Below, in pieces: positions 6,835-6,929 of a stretch of DNA of 6,929 nucleotides (within the stretch, counting starts at the first letter, position 1; the number at the start of each line of letters is the position of its first letter). Where the stretch lies: contig JAUWKW010000077.1 of NCBI GenBank assembly GCA_030614035.1, forward strand, positions 1-6,929. Reading direction: 5' to 3'. Origin of the DNA: Chromatiales bacterium. GTDB lineage: Bacteria; Pseudomonadota; Gammaproteobacteria; Steroidobacterales; GCA-2729495. Under the pieces are notes generated by a model that ran no database searches, was not told where the DNA came from, and worked only from the letters and a program-made list of their open reading frames with translations. The position numbers and the translations under genes are program-made.

Positions 6835-6839
6835 CTATA
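6834..6839 (-). promoter_or_regulatory. Candidate -10 box for the gamma-lyase-type gene
   Basis: TATAGT on the minus strand matches the sigma70 -10 consensus in five of six positions. Transcription would begin near 6827 and give a leader of about 89 nt. The -35 side is weak (TTGTGT at a 15-base spacing is the best I see), which suggests a promoter that needs an activator, or a low basal level. The right arm of a 7-bp dyad (6805-6834) touches this box. Confidence 0.4.
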
Positions 6840-6865
6840 GCGCCTGAACCTGGGACACAAAAGAG

Positions 6866-6884
6866 CCGCGGGCAAATGCCGCGG
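6866..6884. repeat. CCGCGG inverted pair around a possible plus-strand start codon
   Basis: CCGCGG occurs at 6866-6871 and 6879-6884, giving a 6-bp GC stem with a 7-base loop GCAAATG. On the plus strand the loop ends with an ATG (6876-6878). On the minus strand the stem is followed by CTCTTTTG, so it could instead act as a weak terminator for a minus-strand gene beyond the right edge. Confidence 0.45.
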
Positions 6885-6929
6885 AAAACTGATCCTGTAA
6901 CGATTCGCGAACTGCTGCGCCAAGGCCGC
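6876..6929 (+). CDS. Possible start of a divergent gene, cut off by the window edge
   Basis: From the ATG at 6876 a reading frame runs open to the right edge for 18 codons, reading MPRKTDPVTIRELLRQGR. An AAGAG motif lies ten bases before the ATG and could serve as ribosome binding site. The peptide has a plausible basic N terminus and an amphipathic helix start (TIRELLRQG), unlike the proline- and arginine-rich shadow frame on the other strand. It loosely recalls the beginnings of DciA/DUF721 proteins, but 18 residues are far too few to assign a family. It would be divergent from the gamma-lyase gene, sharing the 6739-6875 regulatory stretch. Confidence 0.4.
   Translation, partial: MPRKTDPVTIRELLRQGR

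Noticed and set aside
6735..6923. A 62-codon minus-strand frame whose stop overlaps the gamma-lyase start (ATGA)
   Set aside because: The composition is Arg/Pro/Gly-rich with no protein character, and it runs across the candidate promoter and dyad. The opposite frame at 6876 looks more protein-like.
1..6929. Mobile elements, phage genes, CRISPR arrays or defence systems
   Set aside because: No transposase, integrase, direct terminal repeats or regularly spaced repeats are visible, and the genes are conserved housekeeping functions with even composition.

Overview
This window looks like ordinary chromosomal core of a free-living gammaproteobacterium. GC content is moderately high (high 50s to about 60 percent by eye). 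The run TPR lipoprotein - lolB - tRNA-Gln - prs, lying back to back with prfA, matches a conserved neighbourhood known from Pseudomonas and relatives. The genus cannot be told from the sequence alone. I see no insertion sequence, phage gene, CRISPR array or toxin-antitoxin module, and all genes have similar base composition.

Left part, minus strand (3316 down to 1). A TPR-repeat lipoprotein resembling Pseudomonas LbcA overlaps lolB by four bases (ATGA). LolB inserts lipoproteins into the outer membrane. About 35 bases past lolB is a strong sigma70-type promoter, then a tRNA-Gln (anticodon TTG). Only 19 bases later comes prs, PRPP synthetase, which is cut off by the left edge. tRNA and prs are probably one transcript, so prs mRNA would be released by tRNA 3' processing.

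Middle, plus strand (3468 to 5572). prfA (release factor 1, GTG start) is followed after 5 bases by a CysK/CBS-family PLP enzyme, probably in one operon.

Right part. A MetB/cystathionine gamma-lyase family PLP enzyme on the minus strand (6738 to 5581) converges on the cysteine synthase with only 8 bases between the stop codons. The two sulfur amino-acid enzymes may act in the same cysteine/cystathionine metabolism. At the right edge a divergent plus-strand gene may begin at 6876, with only 18 codons visible.

The more notable points are absences and small DNA structures. ispE (usual between lolB and the tRNA), hemA (usual upstream of prfA) and prmC (usual downstream of prfA) are all missing. 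A perfect 10-bp inverted repeat ends three bases before the TPR-lipoprotein start codon. A 7-bp dyad lies at the predicted start of transcription of the gamma-lyase gene. I did not find a convincing undescribed multi-gene system.
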